64,000 nucleotides of DNA, from positions 1 through 64,000 of the forward strand of contig NZ_FNIY01000001.1 of NCBI RefSeq assembly GCF_900104355.1, given 5' to 3'. Origin of the DNA: Phyllobacterium sp. OV277. Its GTDB lineage: Bacteria > Pseudomonadota > Alphaproteobacteria > Rhizobiales > Rhizobiaceae. The position numbers were made by a program, and so were the translations under genes. The notes below the pieces were generated by a model. That model had not been told where the DNA came from, ran no database searches, and worked only from the letters and a program-made list of their open reading frames with translations. Below, piece by piece: positions 35,970 through 45,154 of this stretch; position 1 is the first letter of the stretch; every line of letters starts with the position of its first letter.

Positions 35970-36152
35970 ATGAAAATCATTCTGTCGATTGTTGCGGTAC
36001 TTCTGATCATTATGGGCGGGGTATGGGCTTTGCAGGGCCTTAGCCTTATTGGCGGTAGTTTCATGGTTGGGCAAACCCGCTGGCTCTATATCGGGTTGGT
36101 GACGATTGTCGCCGGTGCTGTTTTGCTGGCTTTTGCCGCTTCGCAAAAATAA
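35970..36152 (+). CDS. small membrane protein, 60 aa
   Basis: The protein has two transmembrane helices (ILSIVAVLLIIMGGVWALQG and WLYIGLVTIVAGAVLLAFAA) joined by a short loop (GGSFMVGQTR). Its composition is typical of real small inner-membrane proteins in this order. The ATG at 35970 follows the terminator by about 20 bp. Function unknown. Confidence 0.75.
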   Translation: MKIILSIVAVLLIIMGGVWALQGLSLIGGSFMVGQTRWLYIGLVTIVAGAVLLAFAASQK

Positions 36153-36376
36153 CACGTCAGCACGCGCCAGTCCCTCATATTTCCAACGCCAAGTTCGCTT
36201 TGATCCCTCAGCGGTGTATTCCAGCACGAATGATTTGATCACGTGCGCAGCTGTCATTTTCCAGAAGGAATCGAGATTTTACAAGGCTTTGACCTGCCCT
36301 GTCAGCAGCTTACGTCTGGATTTGTCAGGAGCTCGCTGATAGAACCGTGAGAGAAAAGCGGGAGGCTTGAATTTTT

Positions 36377-36739
36377 ATGACTGAACTGACGATTATTGTT
36401 GAATTCGAAACACATGAGGGCCGGGAGGAAGAGTTTACGGCGCTCATTCGCGAGCATGCACGCAAAACACTTGACGAAGAACCGGGCTGCCTGCGCTTCG
36501 AAGTCATCAAACCAATCGAGCGTGACGGTACGCCTATTCCCAACAAGGTTATGGTCAACGAGCTTTATGCCAATGAAGCGGCCGTTACAGCCCATGAAAA
36601 CAATCCGCGCCTGGTCAAAGTCCGTGCAGCCAATGCACCATTGCTCAAATCCAGCCGGTTAATCTGGGCCAAATCCCTGAGCGCCAAACCGGCCGAAGGC
36701 ATGACCACGATGGAACTGAATGCGAGCAATGACGATTGA
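36377..36739 (+). CDS. antibiotic-biosynthesis-monooxygenase (ABM) domain protein
   Basis: 120 aa with the ferredoxin-like ABM fold: start ELTIIVEFETHEGREEEFTALI, then EEPGCLRFEVIK and VNELYANEAAVTAH, as in YgiN-type quinol monooxygenases. It probably acts on a quinone or phenolic small molecule. It stands alone between small-protein genes. Confidence 0.88.
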   Translation: MTELTIIVEFETHEGREEEFTALIREHARKTLDEEPGCLRFEVIKPIERDGTPIPNKVMVNELYANEAAVTAHENNPRLVKVRAANAPLLKSSRLIWAKSLSAKPAEGMTTMELNASNDD

Positions 36740-36829
36740 GGGGCTTTGCCTAACGTCGAATGTCGTTGGGCATTGAAATGTGCAATGAATAAGTTTGAAA
36801 TACCGGCTGCGACAGCAAGAAGGTTTCCT

Positions 36830-37069
36830 GTGAAAAGCAAATTGGCTCTCGCTATTCTCCTGCCATGCATTTTGGCCGTCAGCAATTGCGGCGCGATGCG
36901 TTGGATGGATGAAACCTCCAAATCGACAGGATCTTCCAAATGCGCAGGCTGGAACAAAATCCGCATCAAGCCGGAAACTGCCGTTTATCTGGCCCGGAAT
37001 GATTTTTCTGCCGGAATAGACATCGACTCCCACAATCTCAATGGACAATCGCACGGCTGCTGGAATTGA
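36830..37069 (+). CDS. small lipoprotein with phage-like C-terminal motif
   Basis: 79 aa from a GTG at 36830 with AGAAGG six bases upstream; an ATG at 36746 also opens the frame. The signal peptide ends in a lipobox (LAVSNC). The C-terminus (CAGWNKIRI then AGIDIDSHNLNGQSHGCW) resembles a short motif found in small phage-associated proteins (W-x-x-I ... HN-x-x-G ... CW). No other phage genes are nearby. Function unknown. Confidence 0.55.
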   Translation: MKSKLALAILLPCILAVSNCGAMRWMDETSKSTGSSKCAGWNKIRIKPETAVYLARNDFSAGIDIDSHNLNGQSHGCWN

Positions 37070-37181
37070 TTTCTCTCCAGAATCCTTTCCGGCCAATACC
37101 GTCGGAAAGGTTCTGGGTTTTCTGGAACCAAACGCTGCCTCTACCGTTATTCCTTCGCTTATGATGAAAGGAATTCTCGAA

Positions 37182-37490
37182 ATGGCAACGAACGTATCGA
37201 AAGCGCGTGACGCAGTTGAGGGTGATCTGGAAAGCCAGATTGCGGCCCTGCGAAAGGAACTTTCAGGAATTACCCAGTCCCTTTCCGATCAGGGTTATGA
37301 TCTGCTTGATCAGGCAAATTCGACCTACGACACCGTGAAACGGCATGGTCGCAAAGCAGCACGCTTCGTGGGAGATGAAGCACAGGTTGTCGCCGATAAA
37401 GCGAAGGAAAACCCGCTGATCACTGTTGCCGTCATTTCTGCAATTGCGGGTATTGGCTTGCTTGCAGGCCTTAGTGCCTATCGCCGGTAA
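37182..37490 (+). CDS. DUF883 (ElaB/YqjD-like) ribosome- or membrane-associated protein
   Basis: 102 aa from the ATG at 37182 with AAGGAA upstream; the frame opens earlier at 37041. A long charged helix (residues about 15-75) is followed by a C-terminal transmembrane helix with glycines (LITVAVISAIAGIGLLAG) and a basic tail (YRR). This is the DUF883 layout; E. coli members are inner-membrane proteins that bind ribosomes in stationary phase. Confidence 0.85.
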   Translation: MATNVSKARDAVEGDLESQIAALRKELSGITQSLSDQGYDLLDQANSTYDTVKRHGRKAARFVGDEAQVVADKAKENPLITVAVISAIAGIGLLAGLSAYRR

Positions 37491-37596
37491 ACCGGACGGG
37501 TCTTGAAACGGGCGATATGGTTGCCTATATCAGTGCAGAAATTCGGTTCCGTCTTTGACCACGGATGTACTGGCGCTGGTGTTGAGCTGAGTTTGG

Positions 37597-37623
37597 AAAG
37601 GTCGGGATTTCCCGACCTTTTTT
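37597..37623 (+). terminator. intrinsic terminator
   Basis: A 10-bp stem AAAGGTCGGG / CCCGACCTTT with ATTT loop and a T-run follows about 100 bp after the DUF883 gene. Apart from this, 37491-37802 holds no supported gene. Confidence 0.85.
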
Positions 37624-37802
37624 ATTGCCTTTTTGCACCAACGCGGCGTTTATCAGCCAGACTTGAACCGGTCTTCTGTTGCACCAGCGAGGCGGAACAT
37701 CTATGAAAGACGGGAATATAGCCTTGATCATGTTGGATCGGGTTTTACAGTGAGAGTGAGCCCCTTGATTCCGTGCCGGGGTGTTTAGAGCGAGCTGCCT
37801 GA

Positions 37803-38048
37803 ATGGACAATTTTGAGAAATACGCACTGGCTTTGATGGTCGTATTCGGTGCCCTTATTATTGGCGGCCTGATGGCAGTCCATATTGCCTGGGTGCACAA
37901 AGCCGGATTTCTCTACGCCTTGAGCGCAGCCGTCGTTGTCTGGGCTGCCGGATTCGCCGTTCTCTTCGACAAGCCTCGGGTCTATGGTTTCCTGCTGCTT
38001 GTCGCTGCCGGTTTTATCACGGCGTCTATTGTCGTTCTCGTTCGCTGA
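37803..38048 (+). CDS. small three-helix membrane protein, 81 aa (paralogue of the protein at 33.7 kb)
   Basis: Three transmembrane segments, start MDNFEKYALALMVVFGALI. It has the same length as the protein at 33752-33997 and aligns to it gaplessly with about 36 % identity. Function unknown. Confidence 0.78.
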   Translation: MDNFEKYALALMVVFGALIIGGLMAVHIAWVHKAGFLYALSAAVVVWAAGFAVLFDKPRVYGFLLLVAAGFITASIVVLVR

Positions 38049-38118
38049 TCCCAAAAATTTTGGCGATGTCTCCCGAGCGAAAATATGAAACTTTCGCTCA
38101 TAATATTATTTACTTTAT

Positions 38119-38133
38119 CAAGAATAATTCTAA
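38119..38133 (+). promoter_or_regulatory. Irr-type (ICE-like) palindrome upstream of rirA
   Basis: CAAGAA-TAA-TTCTAA matches the rhizobial ICE pattern TTAGAA-N3-TTCTAA in the right half and four of six bases in the left. It lies 56 bp before the rirA start, in A/T-rich promoter-like DNA. Cross-control between Irr and RirA is known from Agrobacterium. Confidence 0.55.
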
Positions 38134-38188
38134 ACTAGAGTCTCGTTTCCAAGGCATGCCCTGATTTCAGGTTGAGAGAGATATTCCC

Positions 38189-38650
38189 ATGCGCCTAACC
38201 AGACAGACAAATTATGCCATTCGCATTCTGATGTATTGCGCCGCCAATGATGGCAATCTGAGCCGGATTGCCGAAATTGCGCAGGCTTACACGGTCTCCG
38301 AGCTTTTCCTGTTCAAGATTCTGCAGCCGCTCGTTGAGAACGGTTTCGTTGAAACCGTACGTGGACGCAATGGCGGTGTGAAGCTTGGCAAACCTGCCAA
38401 GGACATCACGCTTTTTGACGTTGTGCGTGTGACCGAAGAGAACTTTGCCATGGCGGAGTGCTTTGAGAACGATGCTGCCGAATGTCCGCTGATCGACAGC
38501 TGCGGCCTGAATGCTGCCCTGCGCAAGGCATTGAATGCATTCTTCGAAGTTCTGGCTCAATATTCCATCGACGATATCGTCAAGACCAGAGATGTTCGCG
38601 CCCTCCTCGGCATCGACAATCTGGCGCCACGCCTCGCAACTGCGAGCTGA
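38189..38650 (+). CDS. rirA: Rrf2-family iron-responsive regulator RirA
   Basis: 153 aa. The N-terminal winged helix (MRLTRQTNYAIRILMYCAAN ... SRIAEIAQAYTVSELFLFKI) is that of rhizobial RirA, and three cysteines at residues 91, 99 and 105 (AECFEN, AECPL, DSCGLN) fit its Fe-S cluster ligands. It represses iron uptake when iron is sufficient. The next gene is a heme-degrading-type enzyme, and bfd-bfr follow within 1 kb, so the locus is devoted to iron. Confidence 0.93.
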   Translation: MRLTRQTNYAIRILMYCAANDGNLSRIAEIAQAYTVSELFLFKILQPLVENGFVETVRGRNGGVKLGKPAKDITLFDVVRVTEENFAMAECFENDAAECPLIDSCGLNAALRKALNAFFEVLAQYSIDDIVKTRDVRALLGIDNLAPRLATAS

Positions 38651-38725
38651 TGTAGTCCCAACTCTGCGCGGTGACCGGTTTCGGAATCGACCATCAATCA
38701 CATCTGCCCAAATGGAGTTTGCGCC

Positions 38726-39040
38726 GTGTACATAGCTATGAATCGTTTCAAAGTTCAGTCGGGCTCTGAAGAAGCCTTTGAAACCGTGTGGAAATCACGT
38801 GACTCCCGCTTGGCGTCAGTCCCCGGTTTTGTCGAGTTCCACCTATTGCGCGGCTCCAAGAACGAGGAAGAGAACTATACCCTTTACGCCTCGCATACCA
38901 TCTGGCGCACGCAGGCGGATTTTACCGCATGGACTCAGTCGGAACATTTCCGTGCCGCGCATCGCAATGCGGGCGATACCAAACCGAGCTACATCGGACA
39001 TCCCCAATTTGAAGGATTCTCGGTGGTCGAAGGCGCCTGA
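38726..39040 (+). CDS. heme-degrading monooxygenase-like protein (HmuQ/IsdG type, ABM fold)
   Basis: 104 aa from a GTG start at 38726 with GGAG eight bases upstream (MYIAMNRFKVQSGSEEAFE). The HmuQ/HmuD/IsdG-type pattern includes VPGFVEFHLLRG, YTLYASHTIW and FRAAHRNAGDTKPSYIGHPQFEGF, where the second His is a candidate heme ligand. It would release iron from heme. The location beside rirA supports this. The gene ends before an intrinsic terminator. Confidence 0.85.
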   Translation: MYIAMNRFKVQSGSEEAFETVWKSRDSRLASVPGFVEFHLLRGSKNEEENYTLYASHTIWRTQADFTAWTQSEHFRAAHRNAGDTKPSYIGHPQFEGFSVVEGA

Positions 39041-39080
39041 TTTAGTCTTTTTACGACAAATGAGACGTTTTGACACACTT

Positions 39081-39109
39081 AAAACCGGCAATTAATTTTG
39101 CCGGGTTTT
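39081..39109 (+). terminator. intrinsic terminator after the rirA unit
   Basis: CCGGCAA / TTGCCGG stem with six-base loop, A-rich on the left side and followed by GTTTT. It ends the rirA / heme monooxygenase unit. Confidence 0.75.
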
Positions 39110-39159
39110 GTATTGAAATACGCCAAACATGATTGAATTGGTTATATTATTTTCCTAGT

Positions 39160-39174
39160 TTAGAACTATTCTAA
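39160..39174 (+). promoter_or_regulatory. Irr-type (ICE) palindrome upstream of bfd-bfr
   Basis: TTAGAA-CTA-TTCTAA is a perfect match to the palindrome described for Irr in rhizobia. It lies in an A/T-rich 420-bp region before bfd. Irr would repress iron storage under low iron. The distance to bfd (about 290 bp) implies a long leader or an additional element. Confidence 0.65.
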
Positions 39175-39463
39175 CTTATTGATATCACGACATATTCAGC
39201 GTTGGCCATTTGACAGAATTCCGACAAACCGGTCTTATATAATCAGTATTGCGAATAACGCATGACCTTTAATGTTAGGGCCTTGAACCCTTGCGATTGG
39301 AGGAACCTTTGTCTGGTTCGAAAGTATTATCAGGCCACAGGACAATATTCCTTGGCCATTTTCAGCGAAGCGCCACCCACCCTGCCATCAGGGGAAGTTT
39401 TGACGATGTAATTACGTCAAGATTTGTAGGTATTTATTCTTCCAGATACGGCGCGTAGACAAT

Positions 39464-39775
39464 ATGCTTGTATGTCATTGCAATATCATTACCCAAAAAG
39501 AGATCGAGAATACTATTGTTGAACTTCTCGATATTGACCCGTGGCAACTGATTGTCCCGGCAAAAGTCTATCATGCCATGCAGAAGCGCGGCCGCTGCTG
39601 CGGCTGCTTCCCAAACGTCGTTGAAACCATCATAAAGGTGACGGAAGAATATCACCTCCGCAACGGTTCCAACGATTCTGATGCAGTGTCGTTTATTGAT
39701 CGTGTGCGGGCATTGCGTCACGAATACGGGAGTTCACGGCATGAAAGGCGACAAAAAGGTCATCGAGCGGCTTAA
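39464..39775 (+). CDS. bfd: bacterioferritin-associated ferredoxin-like protein
   Basis: 103 aa with a [2Fe-2S] site formed by CHCNIITQ near the N-terminus and [11 protein letters not shown] in the middle. Bfd donates electrons that release iron from bacterioferritin. E. coli Bfd is about 64 aa; this protein has a longer, charged C-terminal tail. It overlaps bfr by 35 bp, so the two are translationally coupled. Confidence 0.88.
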   Translation: MLVCHCNIITQKEIENTIVELLDIDPWQLIVPAKVYHAMQKRGRCCGCFPNVVETIIKVTEEYHLRNGSNDSDAVSFIDRVRALRHEYGSSRHERRQKGHRAA

Positions 39776-40226
39776 CGAAGCGCTGTTCCTCGAATTGGGA
39801 GCAGTCAATCAGTATTGGTTGCACTATCGCCTTCTGGACGATTGGGGTTACAAGCTGCTCGCCAAGAAAGAGCGTGCTGAATCCATTGAAGAAATGCAGC
39901 ACGCTGATCGTATTATCGAGCGCATTATTTTCCTCGAAGGCCATCCAAATCTGCAGTCGATCGGCGCTCTGCGCATTGGTCAGAACATCAAGGAAGTGCT
40001 GGAAGCCGACCTTGCTGGTGAGTATGACGCTGTAAAATCCTACAAGACGTCACGCGAAATCTGCGCCGAAGTCGGCGACTACGTCACCAAGGAACTCTTC
40101 GATGAGCTTCTCAAAGACGAAGAAGGCCACATCGACTTCCTGGAAACACAGCTTGATCTGCTGGGCCGCATTGGCGTTGAGAACTACGGTCAGCTCAATG
40201 CTGCACCAGCTGACGCCGCTGAATAA
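39741..40226 (+). CDS. bfr: bacterioferritin
   Basis: 161 aa from the ATG at 39741. The ferroxidase ligands E18, E51, H54, E94, E127 and H130 are all present, and M52 is the heme ligand ([13 protein letters not shown]). It stores iron as a 24-mer. Coupled to bfd, and closed by a strong bidirectional terminator. Confidence 0.97.
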   Translation: MKGDKKVIERLNEALFLELGAVNQYWLHYRLLDDWGYKLLAKKERAESIEEMQHADRIIERIIFLEGHPNLQSIGALRIGQNIKEVLEADLAGEYDAVKSYKTSREICAEVGDYVTKELFDELLKDEEGHIDFLETQLDLLGRIGVENYGQLNAAPADAAE

Positions 40227-40248
40227 GCCAATCATTTTGCATGCATAA

Positions 40249-40273
40249 AAAAGGGCGCCATTGGCGCCCTTTC
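40249..40273. terminator. bidirectional intrinsic terminator
   Basis: AAAGGGCGCC-ATT-GGCGCCCTTT with flanking A- and T-runs between the stops of bfr and the convergent BMP gene. Confidence 0.88.
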
Positions 40274-40292
40274 CTTTGTCGCAAGACAAACC

Positions 40293-41360
40293 TTATTGCG
40301 GCAGCTTGTCATCTACACCGGCTACGTAGAAGTTCATGCTGAGAATGGTCTTGTCATCGGCCGTTTCGCCAGCTTTCAACCACTCCGAACCATCCTGCTT
40401 CTTGACTGGGCCCGTGAAAGGCTTCAGCGCGCCAGAAGCGATCTTGGCCTGCGTTTCCTCGGCCAGCTTCTTCACATCGTCAGGCATGTTGGTGTACGGC
40501 GCCATCACAACAAGATTTTCATGCATGCCATGGAAAACATTGTGGGTTTTCCACGTGCCGTCAATCACAGCCTTGGCCCGTTCAATGTAATAAGGGCCCC
40601 AATTATCAACGATAGAGGTCAACTGGGTTTCCGGACCGAACTTGATCATGTCAGAAGCCTGACCGAATGCCTTGATTTTGCGCTCGGCAGCCACCTGCAT
40701 CGGTGCAGTCGAATCCGTGTGCTGTGTGATGATATCAACGCCCTGATCGACCAGAGCCTTGGCAGCATCCGCTTCCTTGCCCGGATCAAACCAGGAGTTG
40801 GCCCAGATCACCTTGACCTTGAAGTTTGGATTGACCGACTGCGCACCCAGCATGAAGGAGTTGATGCCCTGCACCACTTCCGGGATCGGGAAGGAACCGA
40901 TGTAACCAGCAACGCCAACCTTGGACATCTTGGCCGCGATCACGCCTTGCACATAGCGGCCTTCATAGAAGCGCGAGTTGTAGACGGCAACATTGTCGGC
41001 AGTCTTGTAACCGGTTGCGTGTTCGAACTTCACATTCGGGAATTTCTGCGCAACCTTGATCGTCGCATCCATATATCCGAACGATGTTGTGAAAATCAGC
41101 TTGTTGCCTGCACGGGCCAGACGCTCGATGGAGCGTTCTGCATCGGCACCCTCAGGTACACTTTCCAGGAACGTGGTTTCAACCTTGTCACCAAGCGCCT
41201 TTTCCATTTCCTTGCGGCCCTGATCATGCTGGTAGGTCCAGCCGAAATCACCGGGTGGTCCGATATAGATGAAGCCAACTTTCAGCTTCTCCTCGGCATG
41301 CGCCGCTCCCGTCACAGCAAAGCTGGCGGCCATGGACAGCGCCATAAGCAGTTTTTTCAT
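40293..41360 (-). CDS. BMP/PnrA-family ABC transporter substrate-binding protein
   Basis: 355 aa with a cleaved signal peptide (AAHA). Core features KVGFIYIGPPGDFGWTYQHDQG and VKFEHATGYKTADNVAVYNSRFYEGRYVQG place it in the BMP family, which binds nucleosides or related compounds in the periplasm. It is the last gene of a four-gene transporter operon (ATPase, two permeases, binding protein), preceded by AGAGGTG. Confidence 0.95.
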   Translation of the reverse strand: MKKLLMALSMAASFAVTGAAHAEEKLKVGFIYIGPPGDFGWTYQHDQGRKEMEKALGDKVETTFLESVPEGADAERSIERLARAGNKLIFTTSFGYMDATIKVAQKFPNVKFEHATGYKTADNVAVYNSRFYEGRYVQGVIAAKMSKVGVAGYIGSFPIPEVVQGINSFMLGAQSVNPNFKVKVIWANSWFDPGKEADAAKALVDQGVDIITQHTDSTAPMQVAAERKIKAFGQASDMIKFGPETQLTSIVDNWGPYYIERAKAVIDGTWKTHNVFHGMHENLVVMAPYTNMPDDVKKLAEETQAKIASGALKPFTGPVKKQDGSEWLKAGETADDKTILSMNFYVAGVDDKLPQ

Positions 41361-41416
41361 TCGTGTTCACCTCTCTGTTAAACCAAATGCATTGTCTTTT
41401 TATTCTCGTCCGGCCC

Positions 41417-42337
41417 CTAGCGGTCGGGCACGAAGGGTTTGCCGAGGGATGTCGGCGTATTCATAAGGGTCAGCCGTTTGTTGCGCGAAATCAGCACAAG
41501 AACGACAATTGTTGCCAGATATGGCAAGGAAGACATGAACTGCGAGGGTATGCCGATACCGAGCGCCTGCGCATGCAATTGGCCGATGGTCACAGCACCG
41601 AAGAGATAGGCACCAGCGAGAATGCGCCATGGTCGCCATGAAGCGAACACCACCAGCGCAAGCGCAATCCATCCCCGGCCCGACGTCATGTTTTCCACCC
41701 ATTGCGGCACATAGACGAGCGATAGTTGCGCACCGGCGAGCCCGGCGCAAGCACCCCCAAACATGACAGCGAGATAGCGCACCCGGACAACAGGCACACC
41801 AAGCGCATGGGCCGATGTGTGATTGTCACCGACCGCACGCAGTGTCAGTCCGGCGCGGGTGCGGAACAGGAACCACGTAACCCCGATGGTGAGAAGGATC
41901 GAGATATAGAAAATCGGGTCTTGTCCGAACAGGAATTTGCCGACCACGGGAAGATCAGTGAGGACGGGAATGTACAGGGATTGCATCCGCACGCCGGGCA
42001 ACCCGACAAAACTTTCCCCGATCATCGCCGACGCGCCGAGCCCGAGCAGTGTCAAAGCCAGACCCGTTGCCACCTGATTGGTGACGAGCGTAAGTGTCAG
42101 AAAACCGAATAACAGGGAAAAGGCCGCACCCGCAAGAATGGCTGCGAACATTCCAAGCCATGCCGATCCCGTGACTTGCGCCACACCAAAACCGGCAACG
42201 GCACCCATGATCATCATGCCTTCAACGCCGAGATTGAGGACGCCGGATCGCTCCACCACCAATTCGCCCATCGCGGCGATCAGCAAAGGCGTAGCAGCCG
42301 TGGCAACAGTCAAAAGAATGGCTTCAAACATGCCCAT
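41417..42337 (-). CDS. ABC transporter permease (nucleoside/sugar type), second
   Basis: 306-aa BPD_transp_2-type permease with eight or more membrane segments. The start [42 protein letters not shown] (in parts) is characteristic of the YufQ/NupP type. It lies one base after the first permease. Confidence 0.93.
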   Translation of the reverse strand: MGMFEAILLTVATAATPLLIAAMGELVVERSGVLNLGVEGMMIMGAVAGFGVAQVTGSAWLGMFAAILAGAAFSLLFGFLTLTLVTNQVATGLALTLLGLGASAMIGESFVGLPGVRMQSLYIPVLTDLPVVGKFLFGQDPIFYISILLTIGVTWFLFRTRAGLTLRAVGDNHTSAHALGVPVVRVRYLAVMFGGACAGLAGAQLSLVYVPQWVENMTSGRGWIALALVVFASWRPWRILAGAYLFGAVTIGQLHAQALGIGIPSQFMSSLPYLATIVVLVLISRNKRLTLMNTPTSLGKPFVPDR

Positions 42338-42338
42338 A

Positions 42339-43430
42339 TCACGCGCCCTTTGCTGCGGTTTCGCTGTGACGGGTCACGAAGCGGATGCGGTAATAGATGA
42401 GCGTGTCACTTGCCAGCACGAAAAACAGGATGATGCCTTGAAAGATGCGCGCCGATTTCTCCGAAATACCAAGGGAAACCTGTGCCGCTTCACCACCAAG
42501 ATAGGACAGCGCCAGAACCAGCCCTGCAGCAACAATGCCGAGCGGATTGAGACGACCAAGAAAGGCAACGATGATCGCGGTAAAGCCGTAGCCCGGTGTG
42601 ATCGTCGTGCGTAATTGCCCGACAGCGCCCGAAACCTCGGCAATGCCTGCCAGTCCAGCAAGCGCACCAGAGACAAGAAACGCAAAGAATGTCAGGCGTC
42701 CGGCGCTGAAACCGGCAAAACGCCCTGCCCGTGCGCTGCGTCCGAGCACCTTGATTTCAAAGCCGTTCAACGTGCGCGACAGCATGAACCAGACGAGCAG
42801 CGCAGCAACAACCGCCAAGATGAAACCCCAATGCGCCCGGCCCGATTCAGCCCATATCTCCGGGAGTATGGCGCTCGAATTGAACTGCACGGTCTCAGGG
42901 AAATTGAAGCCCTGCGGATTACGCCAGGGACCACGCACAATCCAGTCGAGGAACAGCTGTGCCACATAAACCAGCATCAGACTGGTCAGAATTTCATTGG
43001 TGTTGAACCGCACCTTCAGAAAGGCCGGAATGGTGGCATAGGCCATACCACCCGCCATGCCGAGCAAAAGCATGATCGGCAGGACGTACCAGCCCTGAAA
43101 ATCTGGGAAAACAACGGGCAGGATCGATCCGGCAATACCGCCCATGATCAACTGCCCTTCCGCACCAATATTCCAGTTGTTGGACAGAAAACAGACGGAA
43201 AGCCCTACAGCGATCAGGATCAGTGGCGCCGCTTTCACCAGCAACTCATGCCACGACCAGATTTCGGTCAAAGGCTCGACGAAATAGGAATAGAGCGCCG
43301 AAACCGGGTTCTTGCCCAATAGCGAGAACAGGATAGCTCCGGCAATCAGCGTCAGGAACAGTGCAATGAAGGGTGAAAGCGCACTGAACAGCGCCGAATG
43401 TTGCGGACGTTTGACCAGTTCAATGCGCAT
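42339..43430 (-). CDS. ABC transporter permease (nucleoside/sugar type), first
   Basis: 363 aa, ten or so transmembrane segments and the GAEGQLIMGGIAG-type motif of the YufP/NupQ type. Its ATG overlaps the ATPase stop by one base (TGATG). It pairs with the second permease to form the channel. Confidence 0.93.
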   Translation of the reverse strand: MRIELVKRPQHSALFSALSPFIALFLTLIAGAILFSLLGKNPVSALYSYFVEPLTEIWSWHELLVKAAPLILIAVGLSVCFLSNNWNIGAEGQLIMGGIAGSILPVVFPDFQGWYVLPIMLLLGMAGGMAYATIPAFLKVRFNTNEILTSLMLVYVAQLFLDWIVRGPWRNPQGFNFPETVQFNSSAILPEIWAESGRAHWGFILAVVAALLVWFMLSRTLNGFEIKVLGRSARAGRFAGFSAGRLTFFAFLVSGALAGLAGIAEVSGAVGQLRTTITPGYGFTAIIVAFLGRLNPLGIVAAGLVLALSYLGGEAAQVSLGISEKSARIFQGIILFFVLASDTLIYYRIRFVTRHSETAAKGA

Positions 43431-45013
43431 CAGACCGCCCCTGCATTTACATGTGCCGAAGCAGTATCTGCGCCGCCCATCATCAGGCCGACACGCTCCA
43501 TGTTCATTGCTTCAATCGGCACTGACTCCGAAAGACGACCATGCACCATAGCGGCAATGCGGTCAGATATTTCAAAGAGTTCATCGAGATCCTGGCTGAT
43601 GACAATGACAGCCGAGCCACTGCGAGCAAGATCGACAAGCGCTTGCCTGATATGCGCTGCTGCTCCCGCATCGACGCCCCATGTGGGCTGATTAACGACC
43701 AGAACAGAAGGATTTCTATCCAACTCACGACCGATGAGAAACTTCTGCAGGTTTCCGCCAGAAAGCGCTGATGCATCTGGGTTTTCTGCACTTTTACGGA
43801 CATCCATCTGCGCGACAATACGCTTTGCAGCAAGGGCGAGACTCGATTGTTGTAACAATCTTAAAAGTCCGCCGCCGAGAAAGACTTTTCCATCCGTCGA
43901 ATAACGCGACAGCAGCAGATTGTTCGTCAATGACATATCAGGAACCGCCCCATGGCCAAGGCGCTCTTCAGGAACAAAAGCGGCGCCAAGCCTGCGCCGT
44001 GCAGAAATACCCGAGCGCCCTGCATCCTTGCCCCGAATGCGGACAATATCCGCCCGTTCCTGCAAGGCTTCTCCCGATATGGCTTCGAAGAGTTCACCTT
44101 GCCCGTTGCCAGCAACGCCCGCAATACCAAGAATTTCACCCGGTTTGACGGACAGTCGGACATCATGCAGCGATACAGAAAACGGGCCTCGCGGTTTTTG
44201 CGACAGGCCATTGACCTCAATCAAGGCCGCTTGGGTGGCAGGCGCATCATTCGGGCGCCGCTCAATAACATGAATATCGCTGCCCACCATCATGCGGGCA
44301 AGCGAGGCTGATGTTTCCTTGCGTGGATCACACTGGCCAACAACCTTGCCATGACGCAGCACCGTCGCCCGGTCGCAAAGACGGCGCACCTCTTCAAGCC
44401 TGTGGCTGATGTAGAGGATGGACTTCCCTTCCGATCGCAACCGTTCGAGCGTCACAAACAAAAGGTCGGCTTCCTGCGGTGTCAGCACCGACGTCGGCTC
44501 GTCGAGAATGATCAGATCAGGATTTTGCAGCAGGCAGCGAATAATCTCAATGCGTTGGCGTTCGCCTACAGAAAGATCGCCGACCAGTGCGTCCGGATCA
44601 ACAGGCAAACCATAGGTCTGGCCAATTTCCCGGGCTCTGGTTGCAATGGTGTTCAGGTCGGTTTTGACATCAAGTGACAGGGCGATGTTTTCAGCGGCTG
44701 TAAGAGCATCGAACAGGGAAAAATGCTGGAAAACCATACCGATACCCAGCGATCTTGCGAAAGCCGGATTGGCCATTGCAACGGTGTCGCCCTTCCAGTC
44801 GATGTCACCGGAACTCGGCTGCAAGGCGCCAAACAGCATCTTCACCAGTGTCGATTTACCGGCGCCGTTTTCGCCCAGAAGTGCGTGGATTTCGCCGGTG
44901 CCGATTGTCAGATCGATCCCGTCACAGGCTTTCAGAGAGCCAAAAATTTTTGTGAGAGCGCTTGCTTCCAGAAGTGGACGCCCGGCCCCGCCTTTATCAC
45001 TTATGCTTGTCAT
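43430..45013 (-). CDS. ABC transporter ATP-binding protein (double NBD)
   Basis: 527 aa with two nucleotide-binding domains. The first has Walker A GENGAGKSTLVKML, signature LSVGERQRIEI and Walker B LIILDEPTSVLTPQE. The second lacks a canonical Walker A (GVAGNGQGELFEAI) but keeps LSGGNLQKFLIGREL, as usual for RbsA/YufO-type proteins. It powers nucleoside or sugar import with the following permeases and BMP. Confidence 0.95.
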   Translation of the reverse strand: MTSISDKGGAGRPLLEASALTKIFGSLKACDGIDLTIGTGEIHALLGENGAGKSTLVKMLFGALQPSSGDIDWKGDTVAMANPAFARSLGIGMVFQHFSLFDALTAAENIALSLDVKTDLNTIATRAREIGQTYGLPVDPDALVGDLSVGERQRIEIIRCLLQNPDLIILDEPTSVLTPQEADLLFVTLERLRSEGKSILYISHRLEEVRRLCDRATVLRHGKVVGQCDPRKETSASLARMMVGSDIHVIERRPNDAPATQAALIEVNGLSQKPRGPFSVSLHDVRLSVKPGEILGIAGVAGNGQGELFEAISGEALQERADIVRIRGKDAGRSGISARRRLGAAFVPEERLGHGAVPDMSLTNNLLLSRYSTDGKVFLGGGLLRLLQQSSLALAAKRIVAQMDVRKSAENPDASALSGGNLQKFLIGRELDRNPSVLVVNQPTWGVDAGAAAHIRQALVDLARSGSAVIVISQDLDELFEISDRIAAMVHGRLSESVPIEAMNMERVGLMMGGADTASAHVNAGAV

Positions 45014-45154
45014 AGTACCCCACGGCCCGGGACGATTATTATAAGGTGTCCCCTAACCGTTTTCGATCCTATGTCGGGCAGCATCGATTTGGGAAGTGCA
45101 AAACCTGAGGTTGCGGCCATTTGCGCACATTATTCGAGCATTATTTTCAGTGGC

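Noticed and set aside
40296-41381. 361-aa forward frame opposite the BMP gene
   Set aside because: The minus strand encodes an obvious substrate-binding protein with signal peptide; the forward frame is a mirror effect.
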